DNA of 64,000 bases from Bacillota bacterium (GTDB lineage: Bacteria; Bacillota; Clostridia; Christensenellales; UMGS416): positions 1 to 64,000 of the forward strand of contig JAEYPH010000015.1 in the NCBI GenBank assembly GCA_023410875.1, read 5' to 3'. Shown piece by piece: positions 38,098 through 46,759 of the stretch. Position numbers and translations under genes: made by a program. Position 1 is the stretch's first letter. Every line of letters begins with the position of its first letter. The notes under the pieces were generated by a model, which worked only from the letters and a program-made list of their open reading frames with translations, was not told the DNA's origin and did not search any database.

Positions 38098-38123
38098 ACC
38101 CGCCGGCGATATGCGCGGCGGGT
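38098..38123 (+). terminator. Probable terminator of the ZIP gene
   Basis: CCCGCCG and CGGCGGG arms around a 10-base loop, 40 bases past the stop; T run weak. Confidence 0.5.
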
Positions 38124-38218
38124 GTTACCCCTGGCTTGCGGCAACGTCGGCTGTGCCGATGTGAGGGCAAGCCGAGAGCTGCGCTTTGCGCAGCGGAGGG
38201 GCAATAACGGGCAGTTCT

Positions 38219-38268
38219 GACAAGTCGTCTGAATCGCCGGCGATGCAACAGCATCGCCGGCGAAAGGT
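38219..38268 (-). repeat. Dispersed repeat family C, copy
   Basis: Minus strand GCTGTTGCATCGCCGGCGAT followed by TCAGACGACTTGTCA. The 21-base word ending in GACGACTTGTC is identical at 61782-61802. Confidence 0.7.
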
Positions 38269-38269
38269 T

Positions 38270-39601
38270 TCATTGGATCGTAAAGTAGATCGTCGTGGGC
38301 GCCTTGCCGTTGGATGTCAGCACTGCGGAGAAGCTCCCCTTGCCCAACTCCTTACCTGCTTCGGCTACGATCTGGTAGTCGCTCTTGCCCGTGGGCGTGG
38401 CCGCGAACTTCTTATCAAAGACGATCTTATCGGTGGGGTCCTTGATCAGGATACGCACGTCAGCCTGCAGCTTGGAGCCGTTGAGCACCAAATGGATGGG
38501 CTTGTCAGCGGCAAAGCGCAGCTCGGATTCACCGGATGTCTCGGAGGAAAGCCACGCGTAGGCATCCACGGTCACGACGCCATAGTTGGGGTTTACCTCG
38601 GCGGACACCGTGACGGTCATGCGAGCGCCTACGGTCGTCTTCCAGCCTTCCACAATCATCAGCTCCAGCGAATAACTGCCCGGCTGCAGGCGGGTGTCGG
38701 CGGTGTTGAAGGGCTCGCCGCCGGTCAGGCCCACCGAGCGGGCTTTGGAAAGCTTGGAGCGATTATAGTCGATCACGATGTTGCCGTCGCCATCCACCAT
38801 GCGGAAGCCGAAGCTTGTGCCGCCGGCCAGCCCGGACACATAGGGGTAGATGGCCTCGTTGCTCTTGAAGGCCTTGGTAGCCGCCACGGTACCATCCTCG
38901 GCGGGCAGGCCGGACGCGGCGCTCAAGCTCACCTTTTCCACCAGCCGGTCGGCAATGACGACCGAAGCGTTGACTGCCGTGGAGGGGCTGCCCAGCAGGC
39001 CCATAAAGGACGACGTGAAGACCAGGCTCAAGCCCAGCGCAATGGCCCCCGCGACCAGCGACAGCCGGCGGTTGAAGAACTGCGCCACAATGGAGGAAAA
39101 GATGATATAGAGAAAGCCCATCATCACGAAGAACACCGATGTCGAGATGGACGCGAAGTAATTTTTGAGGCCGTCGGTCTCCCGCAGCATCTCCTGAGCG
39201 CCGTTGGCCAGGATGGGAGGCACGCCGAACAGGAAGATCGTAAGATAGGGCACGATCATCGCCAGTGTGAAGAGCGCTTTGCCCACGCTGGCCCGCCGCT
39301 CCAGCACGATGACCACGCCGGCCAGCAGGCTTGGGATGGCATAGAGCATGAAGATGCCCGGCGAGGGCTTCCTGGCCACGGCAAAGATCGTGACCATGAT
39401 GGCGACGAGACCCAGAATCTGGCGGATCATGGAGCTGACGCGCTCGTGGTTGAGGTCTTCGCCGGTGATGTATTCAAACACGTGCATCAATCGGCGGGCG
39501 ATGGGCTTCGCAGGGCTCTGCCCATCCTCGAAGACGTGGCCGCACTCCTTGCAGATCTTGTCGCCTGGTTCACGGGCGGTGCTGCAGTTGGGGCAATTCA
39601 T
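38270..39601 (-). CDS. Zinc-ribbon membrane protein with C-terminal extracytoplasmic domain
   Basis: A 443-aa protein. The N-terminus MNCPNCSTAREPGDKICKEC is a rubredoxin-type zinc ribbon, followed by six or so hydrophobic helices (90-245) and a C-terminal soluble region of about 200 residues predicted as beta-rich (for example RLQPGSYSLELMIVEGW). No known enzyme motif. Similar zinc-ribbon/multi-helix proteins are common and uncharacterised in Clostridia. AAAGGAA precedes the ATG at 39601. It is a single-gene unit with an AT-rich promoter. Confidence 0.75.
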   Translation of the reverse strand: MNCPNCSTAREPGDKICKECGHVFEDGQSPAKPIARRLMHVFEYITGEDLNHERVSSMIRQILGLVAIMVTIFAVARKPSPGIFMLYAIPSLLAGVVIVLERRASVGKALFTLAMIVPYLTIFLFGVPPILANGAQEMLRETDGLKNYFASISTSVFFVMMGFLYIIFSSIVAQFFNRRLSLVAGAIALGLSLVFTSSFMGLLGSPSTAVNASVVIADRLVEKVSLSAASGLPAEDGTVAATKAFKSNEAIYPYVSGLAGGTSFGFRMVDGDGNIVIDYNRSKLSKARSVGLTGGEPFNTADTRLQPGSYSLELMIVEGWKTTVGARMTVTVSAEVNPNYGVVTVDAYAWLSSETSGESELRFAADKPIHLVLNGSKLQADVRILIKDPTDKIVFDKKFAATPTGKSDYQIVAEAGKELGKGSFSAVLTSNGKAPTTIYFTIQ

Positions 39602-39721
39602 AGGCCAAGATTTCCTTTCGTGCGCACGGATTGTGCAGATAATGGTTAGACGCAAAATCCTATGCATTATATCCAACCCTTGGACAAAAAAACGAAAGCC
39701 GGCCAAAGGTTGTTTACGAGT

Positions 39722-39750
39722 ATTATAAATTAGAACTAAAGAGATTTAAA
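39722..39750 (-). promoter_or_regulatory. Promoter of the zinc-ribbon membrane gene
   Basis: Minus strand TTTAAA (39750-39745), 17-bp spacer, TATAAT (39727-39722), preceded by a very AT-rich stretch (39750-39790) that could act as an UP element. This is the most AT-rich spot in the window. Confidence 0.5.
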
Positions 39751-39794
39751 GTGAACTTTGCATGAATTTTTTAAATTCACAATATTGTAAGAAG

Positions 39795-40649
39795 TCAAAC
39801 TTTGTCGTTTTGTGTGCGCAGGAACGCCTGATACACGTCGTTGCGAGGCAATCTGCGCTCGCGGGCCACGCGCTTGATGGCCTCCTGCCGGCCCACCCCC
39901 TGGTCAATCAATACCGCGACGTGCTGCTCCGGCAAAAGCGCCGCATATTGGTCTTGCGGCTGGTCGTCGGCAACCGACTGGCTCCCCTGCACCACCAGCG
40001 CGTATTCGCCGCGGGGCTCCTTGTCCTGCGCCTGCGCCAGCAGCGCCGAAAGCGGCGCGCGGTCCACGCGCTCATAGAACTTGGTGATGTCGTTGCACAG
40101 CGCCGCCTCGCGGTCGCCCAGCGCCGCCAGCAAATCCTGCAGCGTGCGGCGCAGGCGGTGGGGCGCCTCATAGAAAACCATCGTGCGGCGCTCGGCCTTG
40201 AGCGCGACCAGCGCCTCGCGGCGGGCCTTGCCCTCCCGGGGCAAAAAACCTTCGAAGGCGAAGCGGTCACCAGCCATGCCCGAGAGCGCCAGCGCCGAGC
40301 TGACCGCGCATGGGCCGGGGATCACCGTTACAGCGATGCCCAGCGCCGCCGCCTCGCGCACCAGGTCCGCGCCGGGGTCGCTGACTACGGGCATGCCGGC
40401 GTCGCTAACCAGCGCAACCGAGCGGCCCTCCTGCAGCGCGGCGATCAGCTTTGGCGCGGCAGAGCGGCGGTTATGCTCGTGATAACTCAGTATGGGCTTG
40501 GAGATGCCCAGATGGCTGAGCAGATGCACAGTGCGCCGGGTGTCCTCTGCGGCCACAAGGTCCACCTCAGCCAGCACGCGCTGCGCCCGCAGCGTCAAAT
40601 CCTCCAGGTTGCCGATGGGCGTGCCTACAAGATAGAGCGTTGCACTCAT
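39795..40649 (-). CDS. rsmI: 16S rRNA C1402 2'-O-methyltransferase
   Basis: A 284-aa tetrapyrrole-methylase-fold enzyme that methylates the ribose of C1402 in 16S rRNA. Conserved blocks: LYLVGTPIGNLEDLTLRA, EDTRRTVHLLSHLGI, LVSDAGMPVVSDPGADLV, VIPGPCAVSSALALSG and VFYEAPHRL. The ATG at 40649 overlaps the NUDIX stop by four bases (ATGA), so translation is coupled. Length is standard. Confidence 0.95.
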   Translation of the reverse strand: MSATLYLVGTPIGNLEDLTLRAQRVLAEVDLVAAEDTRRTVHLLSHLGISKPILSYHEHNRRSAAPKLIAALQEGRSVALVSDAGMPVVSDPGADLVREAAALGIAVTVIPGPCAVSSALALSGMAGDRFAFEGFLPREGKARREALVALKAERRTMVFYEAPHRLRRTLQDLLAALGDREAALCNDITKFYERVDRAPLSALLAQAQDKEPRGEYALVVQGSQSVADDQPQDQYAALLPEQHVAVLIDQGVGRQEAIKRVARERRLPRNDVYQAFLRTQNDKV

Positions 40650-41086
40650 ACTGCGCTCTCTTCCTCTAAGCCTTGGTCGGCGAGAAAAGCCAGCGCCCGC
40701 TGCCACAGCCGCGGCGTGATGTCCGGGTAGGTCAGATCCGCCGGCAGCGCGTCAAAGCCGCGCGCCTCGGCCATCTCGCTCTTAGGCAGCGGGCCCAGTT
40801 CTTTCACTTCGGCCACAAAAACGACGCCGTTGGAATCCGAAGCCTCGTCGGCGGCCCAGTAGTCGCACAGCGGCCAGATGTCATACCGGGTCGCGCCGCA
40901 CTCCTCAAAGAGCTCCCGCCGGGCGGCATCCAGCGGCGTTTCGCCGGGCTCTATGTGGCCGCCCTGGGTCTCCCAGGTTGCGCGCCGGCGGTGGCGGCTC
41001 AGGAGCATCTGGCCGCGCCAACGGCTGCACACCACGACATATCGGTAGTTGCCCAGCGTGTTGAGTTCGTGTATCCGGCATTGCAT
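40646..41086 (-). CDS. NUDIX hydrolase
   Basis: A 146-aa pyrophosphohydrolase. The NUDIX box GGHIEPGETPLDAARRELFEECG (split here as GGHIEPGETP and AARRELFEECG) matches Gx5Ex7REUxEExGU. The preceding strand RATWETQ is typical. The substrate is unknown, as for most of the family. The ATG follows AGGAGAAC. Middle gene of a tight cluster: TrmN6-like upstream, rsmI overlapping downstream. Confidence 0.88.
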   Translation of the reverse strand: MQCRIHELNTLGNYRYVVVCSRWRGQMLLSRHRRRATWETQGGHIEPGETPLDAARRELFEECGATRYDIWPLCDYWAADEASDSNGVVFVAEVKELGPLPKSEMAEARGFDALPADLTYPDITPRLWQRALAFLADQGLEEESAV

Positions 41087-41103
41087 AAGGGGTAGTTCTC
41101 CTG

Positions 41104-41850
41104 TCACAGTTTGCCATAGATGCGCTTAAGCTGCGGCGTTTCCGCGCCGTCGGGCCCATAGACGAAGATCGGCGGGTCCCACTTGACGCCGGGTCGGCCC
41201 CCGCGGTTGGCCTGCACCAGCATCAGGTTGGGCGCGCGCTCGGCGCTGGGGTGCACCATGCAGATGCGCTTGGGCTCCATGCGCGCTTGTTTGAGGGCCA
41301 GCAGCGTGTCTACGGCGCGGTCGGCGCGGATGATCAGCGCCAGCCGGCCGCCCTGTCGCAGCAGGTCGAAGGCCGCCTTGGCCACGTCTCCCAGCGTGCA
41401 GGCCTGCTCGTGGCGGGCGATGGCCCGTTCGGCGATGGGGCTGGCCACGCCGCTGCCCCGGCGCTCATAGGGCGGGTTGCAGGTGACCACATCGAAGCGG
41501 TTGTAGCCCAACTGCTCATGGGCGACTCGCAGATCGCCCTGCAGCACGGTGATCTTGTCCTGCAGGCCGTTCATGCACACCGAACGCGCAGCCATGTCGG
41601 CCACATCCGGCTGGATATCCAGCGCCGTGATGTGCCCGGCCGTGCCCCGCGCGGCCAGCAGCAGTGGGATCACGCCGGTGCCGGTGCCCAGGTCGGCCAC
41701 GCAGTCGCCGGGGCGCACGTCGGCAAAGTAGGAGAGCAGCACCGCGTCCATGCCGAAGTGGAAACCCCTCTCGCTCTGCAGAATGCGCAGGCCGCCCTGA
41801 TGCAGGTCGTCCACACGCTCATGTTCTTTGATCAACACATCATTTTTCAT
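41104..41850 (-). CDS. tRNA1(Val) A37 N6-methyltransferase-like protein
   Basis: A 248-aa class I SAM methyltransferase resembling TrmN6/YfiC. Seen: LRILQSERGFHFGMDAVLLS, the SAM motif VADLGTGTGVIPLLLA, and the N6-adenine signature TCNPPYERRG. The C-terminal VHPSAERAPNLMLVQANRGG is typical. In related bacteria the product methylates A37 of a tRNA; specificity here is inferred. Its start overlaps the end of the thioredoxin-like gene by 11 bases. Confidence 0.88.
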   Translation of the reverse strand: MKNDVLIKEHERVDDLHQGGLRILQSERGFHFGMDAVLLSYFADVRPGDCVADLGTGTGVIPLLLAARGTAGHITALDIQPDVADMAARSVCMNGLQDKITVLQGDLRVAHEQLGYNRFDVVTCNPPYERRGSGVASPIAERAIARHEQACTLGDVAKAAFDLLRQGGRLALIIRADRAVDTLLALKQARMEPKRICMVHPSAERAPNLMLVQANRGGRPGVKWDPPIFVYGPDGAETPQLKRIYGKL

Positions 41851-42502
41851 CCAGCCGCCGCACGGCTTCCAGCGCCGCCATCATCTCGTCGTCGTTGGCA
41901 AAGGCGCCCACCTGCAACAGGCGCACCCTGCCCTGCTTGTCCAGTATGTAATTGGCCGGTATGCCCTGCTGCCGATAGATACCCCAGACGCTGCCATCGC
42001 CGTCATAGGGAACCGGGAACGTGTATTTCTGCTGCTCAATAAACTGCGCCACCGCATCGCGGGACTCCTGCTCGCTCAGGCCCTCGTTGACCGTGGAAGC
42101 AACCGCCAGCACCAGCACCTCGCCGTCGTCGCCGAAGCGCTCATGCAAGCGCTGGAAGCCGGGCATTTCCATCAGGCATGGGCCGCACCACGTAGCCCAG
42201 AAGTTCAGCAGCACGACTTTGCCCTTGAGGTCCGAGAGCTTCCACGTCTTGCCGTTCAGGTCGGTTAACGTAAAATCTACCGCTGCCTCATCCATAAGCC
42301 GGCCGGTGAACTTCTGAATACGGGTTTCGTCGTCGCTTAAGGCATCTGTGCGCGCGGCAGCCGCAGTATCTGCCGGCAAGGCGGTCGCCGTGGCCCGAAC
42401 CAGGCTTGTGGCTGTCGGGGCGGTTGTGTCCTTGGGCGCGCAGCCCGCAGCCAACAGAGTGGCGCCCATCAGCGCGGTCAAGAGCAGTTTGGATATGTTC
42501 AA
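41840..42502 (-). CDS. TlpA/ResA-like thioredoxin lipoprotein
   Basis: A 220-aa extracytoplasmic thiol-disulfide oxidoreductase. Lipoprotein signal LLLTALMGATLLAAGC (lipidated Cys about 21), a Thr/Ala-rich tether, then a thioredoxin fold with WATWCGPC (CxxC active site) and the cis-Pro loop GIPANYILD. It would reduce disulfides or maturate cytochromes, though no ccs genes are nearby. The start is TTG at 42502 with GGGAGG nine bases upstream. Confidence 0.87.
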   Translation of the reverse strand: MNISKLLLTALMGATLLAAGCAPKDTTAPTATSLVRATATALPADTAAAARTDALSDDETRIQKFTGRLMDEAAVDFTLTDLNGKTWKLSDLKGKVVLLNFWATWCGPCLMEMPGFQRLHERFGDDGEVLVLAVASTVNEGLSEQESRDAVAQFIEQQKYTFPVPYDGDGSVWGIYRQQGIPANYILDKQGRVRLLQVGAFANDDEMMAALEAVRRLDEK

Positions 42503-42583
42503 AGGCGCAATCCTCCCGTGGGCATTTGTATCAGTATACCCAACCGCCGGGCGCGCCACAGTGACCCCGCTCACCAAAGGCGG

Positions 42584-43570
42584 CTATACATAATTGCTCA
42601 GCATATCCTGAAGCGCGTTGCGCACCTGAGCGCGGGCATGCTCGGGGTAGACGATCTCGGCCTCACCGCCGAAATGGGCCAGCCAAGCCGTCAGGCCCGG
42701 GCTTACAACCAGGTCCGCCTTCATCAGGAACCAGCCTTCGCGCTCGTCGGGCACGATGCGCACATCGGTGCCCAGCTTGTCGATGACGGAGGTGACCAGG
42801 TGGTTGGCAAAGCGGATGTGCACCTCGATGATCGGGCCGGAAAACATGCTGAAGGCCCGCTTGCCGTAGTCGGCGATGTTGAGCTGCTCGTCGTTGTAAA
42901 AATCGCTGTAGGGTTTGAGCGGCGTATCCAGCACGCGTACATCCTTCATGCGGTCCACGCGGAAATGGGTGAACTCGGGCTTGTCGCCCCTGCGGGAAAT
43001 CAAGTAATAGGCGTCGTTGCTCCAGTTGAGGCCGTAGGGGCTGACCAGATACTCCTCGCCGCCCCGGCGCTCCACCCGGCGCTTCTTCAGGTTGTATTCG
43101 CAGTAGCGGAAGCCGATCATACGGCCTTGCTGCATGGCGCGGGTGATGGTGTCGATGACGATATATACCTGCTCGTTGACGCACTTGGCGCGTTCCTCCA
43201 CGAACACGCTGCTTAAAAGCTCCTGGCGCTGGGCATCGCTGGCGAATCCGGCGATCTTGCCAACCAGGCGGCGGCTCTTGCCCGGTGTGATGAACCGCGC
43301 CGCCTGCACGGCGTCCATGAGCAGCTTCATCTCCGGCAGTTCGAATTCCCGCTGGCCCAGATAGAAGCCCTGGGTCTTCTGCTCCACGTGGATGATGTCC
43401 ACGCCGAACTCCTCGAGCTCCTCGATGCTGCGGTAGATGCTGCGCCGCTCCACTTCCATGCCTCTGGCGTTCAGGCGCTCGGCGATCTCCACAGCGTTCA
43501 TCGGGTGCTCTTCATCGGTGTGCTTGCGCAAAAGCTCATAAATTGCCAGCGTTCGCAGTCCTGCTTGCAT
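42584..43570 (-). CDS. WYL-domain transcriptional regulator
   Basis: A 328-aa regulator with an N-terminal winged HTH (IYELLRKHTDEEHPMNAVEIAERLN...RRSIYRSIEEL) and a WYL domain, the usual ligand- or nucleic-acid-sensing module, around RVERRGGEEYLVSPYGLNWSNDAYYLIS. A C-terminal WCX extension (about 240-328) follows. AAAGGAG precedes the ATG. Direction and position suggest it could regulate the downstream ResA-like/TrmN6/NUDIX/rsmI cluster; that is only inference. Confidence 0.88.
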   Translation of the reverse strand: MQAGLRTLAIYELLRKHTDEEHPMNAVEIAERLNARGMEVERRSIYRSIEELEEFGVDIIHVEQKTQGFYLGQREFELPEMKLLMDAVQAARFITPGKSRRLVGKIAGFASDAQRQELLSSVFVEERAKCVNEQVYIVIDTITRAMQQGRMIGFRYCEYNLKKRRVERRGGEEYLVSPYGLNWSNDAYYLISRRGDKPEFTHFRVDRMKDVRVLDTPLKPYSDFYNDEQLNIADYGKRAFSMFSGPIIEVHIRFANHLVTSVIDKLGTDVRIVPDEREGWFLMKADLVVSPGLTAWLAHFGGEAEIVYPEHARAQVRNALQDMLSNYV

Positions 43571-43589
43571 AGGTACTCCTTTCGCCTTC

Positions 43590-43640
43590 GGAACTGTTGC
43601 GCCTTGGCGATTTGGCCGTCCTGTTCTTCTTGCCCTATAT
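43590..43640 (+). repeat. Dispersed repeat family C, partial copy
   Basis: AACTGTTGCGCCTTGGCGAT followed by TTGG and a C/T-rich stretch resembles GCTGTTGCGCCTCGGCGATT of 61766-61785. A weaker relative is near 44025-44055. Confidence 0.4.
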
Positions 43641-43645
43641 CAAAA

Positions 43646-43999
43646 TCAATCGGCGAAGGCGGTGATGTTGCCGCCGTTGCTCCACAAGCGTTCCAGGTTG
43701 TAGAAGGCCCGGTCGTCCTTGTGGAAGATGTGCACGAGCACGAGGCCTAAGTCCAGCACGATCCAGCGGGCGGCCTCGAACCCCTCGCGGCGCAGCACAG
43801 GGATGCCGGCCTCGGCCAGTTTGTCCCCCAGTTCGTCTGCCAACGCTCGCACCTGCAGGTTCGTGCGGCCGCTGCACACGATGAACGCGTCGGCGATGAC
43901 CGTCATGGCGGCGATGTCCACCTGCACCACGTCCTGGGCCTTCTTCTCCAGCAGTATGCCGACCACGGTTTCGCACAGCTTGCGCGCCTGTTCTGTCAA
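43646..43999 (-). CDS. rsfS: Ribosome silencing factor RsfS
   Basis: A 117-aa DUF143 protein that binds L14 and blocks subunit joining. Conserved: DVVQVDIAAMTVIADAFIVCSGRTNLQV, GFEAARWIVLDLGLVLVHIFHKDDRAFYNLERLW. The start is TTG at 43999 with AAAGGAGAG upstream, giving the usual length; an upstream in-frame ATG at 44056 is less likely. It is the last gene of nadD-yqeK-rsfS but lies 150 bp after yqeK. Confidence 0.93.
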   Translation of the reverse strand: MTEQARKLCETVVGILLEKKAQDVVQVDIAAMTVIADAFIVCSGRTNLQVRALADELGDKLAEAGIPVLRREGFEAARWIVLDLGLVLVHIFHKDDRAFYNLERLWSNGGNITAFAD

Positions 44000-44149
44000 C
44001 AGAATCTCTCCTTTATCTTCGCCAGCGGCGCTATGGCACCTCGGCGATCTGAACATCCTGTACTCTCATACATCTTACCAAAGGCTGCACCGCACCGCAA
44101 GGAACAAAGCGCCTGTCAGCTCTTTCATCCTTCCCGGCAGGCACTTCCT

Positions 44150-44734
44150 TCACTCTGATCTGGGGTCCACTCCCTTTTTCAGGCACAGCTCGTTGTACAC
44201 CGCTATGGTGCTGGGGTGCAGCGGCAGCCCGTGGGACAGCACGTGGATGGCGCTGCGCCCGAGCTTGAGCCGCAACGCCTCGTCCAGGTCGCTCCTGGCG
44301 GCGCGGCGGATGTCCTCCACGCCGTCGTAGTCGCGGTTCTCCTCGATCAGGTCGGCCACGGAAACGATCTTCTCCAGCATCGTCATGCCAAATCTGGGTA
44401 CGGTGTGCCAGCAGATGGCCCCCAACACCTCCTCATCGGCAATGCCCAGCGCCCGGCGGGCCAACGCGGCGCCGGCAGGCGCGTGCAGAATCTGCGGGCT
44501 GTTGAGGCTGACCTCATCCAGCGGAAAGTCCACCTCGGCAGCGTATGCCACCATCTGTTCCAGTTGCATGCCCTTGGCGCAGTCATGGGCCAGGCCGGCC
44601 AACGCCGCCTTGGCCTCGTCACAGCCGAAGCGCCGCGCCAGCGCCAGCGCGGCCTTCTCCGTGCCCAAGCTGTGAGCCACCCGCTTGGGGCGCAGGTTCT
44701 CCTTCAGAAACGCCACTATGCCTTCCCTATCCAT
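44150..44734 (-). CDS. yqeK: YqeK family HD hydrolase (diadenosine tetraphosphatase)
   Basis: A 194-aa HD-domain enzyme of the bis(5'-nucleosyl)-tetraphosphatase (symmetrical) YqeK family, which splits Ap4A into two ADP. Ligands: His in KRVAHSLGTEKAA, HD in LAGLAHDCAKG, His in ILHAPAGA, and ICWHTVPRFGMT...DLIEENRDYDGV. It follows nadD by nine bases, the standard order, so the two are cotranscribed. Confidence 0.93.
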   Translation of the reverse strand: MDREGIVAFLKENLRPKRVAHSLGTEKAALALARRFGCDEAKAALAGLAHDCAKGMQLEQMVAYAAEVDFPLDEVSLNSPQILHAPAGAALARRALGIADEEVLGAICWHTVPRFGMTMLEKIVSVADLIEENRDYDGVEDIRRAARSDLDEALRLKLGRSAIHVLSHGLPLHPSTIAVYNELCLKKGVDPRSE

Positions 44735-44743
44735 ACCATCCTC

Positions 44744-45346
44744 TTATGCTTGATACAGTCTGTGCTCGCGGATGTAATCCGCCACGGCGTCGGGCACCCA
44801 GGGCGAAAGGTCCGCACCCCGCCCGGCGAGCCCCCGCAGCGCCGTGGAGGAGATGTCCATGCCCGGCGAGGGCACCAATAAAATCTCCGCTCCGAAACGC
44901 GCCTGCAGCGCCTGGCGCTGGCTTTCCAACTCCACAATGCTGTTGCCTGGGCGATATACGGCCACAAAGGCCGCCAACCGCATCAGCTCGTCGGACCGGT
45001 ACCACTGGTCCAGCATCATCAGCGAATCGCCGCCGATGATGAAATACAGCCGGTCGTTTGGGTGCCGGCCCTTGAGCGTGCGCAGCGTGTCCACGGTGTA
45101 GTCCACGCCGGGCGTGACAATCTCCAGATCACTGACCTCATAGCCCGCGCCCGCCGCCGCCAGGCGCGCCATGGCCAGCCGGTGGCTTGCGTCGGTCAAT
45201 GCCCGGTGCTCCTTGTGGGGCGGCTGCCCTGCCGGCATCAAGATCACGCGGTCCAGCGCGGCGGCTTCGCGAGCCACCGCGGCGATCATCAGGTGCGCCC
45301 GGTGCACCGGGTCGAATGTGCCGCCCAGTATGCCAATGCGTTCCAT
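44744..45346 (-). CDS. nadD: Nicotinate-nucleotide adenylyltransferase
   Basis: A 200-aa enzyme adding AMP to nicotinate mononucleotide in NAD synthesis. The HxGH-family signature GILGGTFDPVHRAHL, the FIIGGDSL region and the ISSTALR motif are clear. The ATG at 45346 matches the usual (M)ERIGILGG start; a second in-frame ATG six codons upstream (45364) is possible. It heads nadD-yqeK-rsfS; its upstream region is a 75-bp tandem repeat. Confidence 0.95.
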   Translation of the reverse strand: MERIGILGGTFDPVHRAHLMIAAVAREAAALDRVILMPAGQPPHKEHRALTDASHRLAMARLAAAGAGYEVSDLEIVTPGVDYTVDTLRTLKGRHPNDRLYFIIGGDSLMMLDQWYRSDELMRLAAFVAVYRPGNSIVELESQRQALQARFGAEILLVPSPGMDISSTALRGLAGRGADLSPWVPDAVADYIREHRLYQA

Positions 45347-45390
45347 CTTTTTATGCTCATCCATATTTTATATAACGCTTTCGCCTGTTA

Positions 45391-45690
45391 TGGATTTTGC
45401 GGTGGCGGTACATCCGATCGCCGCAATCTTGCGGCTATGCTCAGTGCTGCGCACTGACCGGCCTGTGGATTTTGCGGCAGCGGCACATCCGATCGCCGCA
45501 ATCTTGCGGCGATGCTCAGTGCTGCGCACTGACTCGCCTGTGGATTTTGCGGTGGCGGCACATCCGATCGCCGCAATCTTGCGGCGATGCTCAGTGCTGC
45601 GCACTGACCGGCTTGTGGATTTTGCGGTGGCGGCACATCTGATCGCCGCAATCTTGCGGCGATGCTTAGTGCTGCGCACTGACCGGCAAT
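45391..45690. repeat. 75-bp tandem repeat, four copies
   Basis: Units begin at 45391, 45466, 45541 and 45616, each starting TGGATTTTGCGG. Every unit holds two perfect hairpins: ATCGCCGCAA-tc-TTGCGGCGAT and CAGTGC-tgc-GCACTG. Copies differ at a handful of bases. The period is a multiple of three, so several frames stay open, but none has a ribosome site and no coding is claimed. It lies between divergently oriented nadD and a membrane-protein gene. Confidence 0.9.
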
Positions 45691-45824
45691 GCTCCTATGT
45701 CGGCAGAGCCGACATCCCGCATTGCCTGCGTAGTGTATCGAATATCCATACAAGGGTAAAACTACCAATGGAAAAAGTCAAATACACATTACCATACACC
45801 TGAGCACCAGGGGAGGATTTCCGT

Positions 45825-46715
45825 ATGAACGTGTCCGCAGTTCAACCCAGGGTCGGCCATAGCAGCGCCTTTTCGCTGGCTCGGCTGCTGGATGGAGCCG
45901 CCTTCGGCACGCTGTGCGCGGTGGTCAGCTTTGTCGTCTTCGCCTCACGCATCGAAAGCCCGTGGGTCGCGGTGCTGCCCAGCGCTTTGTTCACCGGCTG
46001 CGCGGTGACAGCTTTTCTGCTGTGGCGGCGGCGGCGCATCCGGCGCACCAACCTGGCGCTGCAGCGGCTGGCTTATGACCTGTGGCTGTGCGATGTCATG
46101 ATCACCCACGACGAGCGGCGCTTCCGCAAGTTCGTCAGCGACATTTTGCTGGGGCAATGCCGCTGCAGCCCCGTGCCCGAGTGCGATGGCCGCCGCGTGA
46201 GCCGCGACGGAACAATCTGCCGCGTGGCCGTGCTGCGCCGGCACCCCAGCGCGCCGGTGGGTGCACAGGATGTGCTGGAGGAGGCCGACCGCACCCGCGA
46301 CGAAGGGCTGGACGCGTTGATCCTGGCCACGACCGCCGGTATCACCGACGACGCCCGCTCCCTGGCCCGCAGCATACAGGGCGTGGCCATCACGCTCTAT
46401 GACGGCTCGACGCTGTATGCGATGGCCTGGGATGCCGCGCTGGACGCCCCCGACGGCGCTCTGGAACCCTATCTGGAGCGCGCCGCGGAAAACCTTCGCA
46501 CCCAGCGCCGCCGCCGGCGCATCCGTTTCTCGGGCTGGGCGGCCAGTTTGCGCTTTGCCGCGGCCGGCGCGGCGCTTGCGGCGCTTTCGTGGCTGACACC
46601 CTATCGCACGTGGTATCTGCTGTGCGCGGCGGGCTGCCTGGTCATCGCCGCCGCCGCGCTCATTTTCCCCAATTTCCGGCTGTTCAAAAGGGAAACGCCA
46701 AAGGAAAAGGAATAG
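45825..46715 (+). CDS. Membrane protein with restriction-endonuclease-like core
   Basis: A 296-aa protein with two N-terminal helices (LLDGAAFGTLCAVVSFVVFA; LPSALFTGCAVTAFLLW), a soluble middle, and two C-terminal helices (FAAAGAALAALSWL; LLCAAGCLVIAAAALIF). The middle segment LDALILATTAGITDDARSLARSIQGVAITLYDGSTLYAMA resembles the tail of Mrr-type restriction-endonuclease-like folds, but catalytic residues are not apparent. Unknown function. GGGGAGG precedes the ATG. Confidence 0.65.
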   Translation: MNVSAVQPRVGHSSAFSLARLLDGAAFGTLCAVVSFVVFASRIESPWVAVLPSALFTGCAVTAFLLWRRRRIRRTNLALQRLAYDLWLCDVMITHDERRFRKFVSDILLGQCRCSPVPECDGRRVSRDGTICRVAVLRRHPSAPVGAQDVLEEADRTRDEGLDALILATTAGITDDARSLARSIQGVAITLYDGSTLYAMAWDAALDAPDGALEPYLERAAENLRTQRRRRRIRFSGWAASLRFAAAGAALAALSWLTPYRTWYLLCAAGCLVIAAAALIFPNFRLFKRETPKEKE

Positions 46716-46759
46716 TAGCCTAATCCAAACCAATTTTCCGAAGTGCATAACAGTATAAG

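Noticed and set aside
45391..45690. CRISPR array
   Set aside because: Continuous 75-bp tandem units without spacers.
45388..45768. ORFs through the 75-bp tandem repeat (25-residue protein repeats)
   Set aside because: Several frames stay open only because the period is divisible by three; no ribosome site, and the DNA-level hairpins explain the conservation better.
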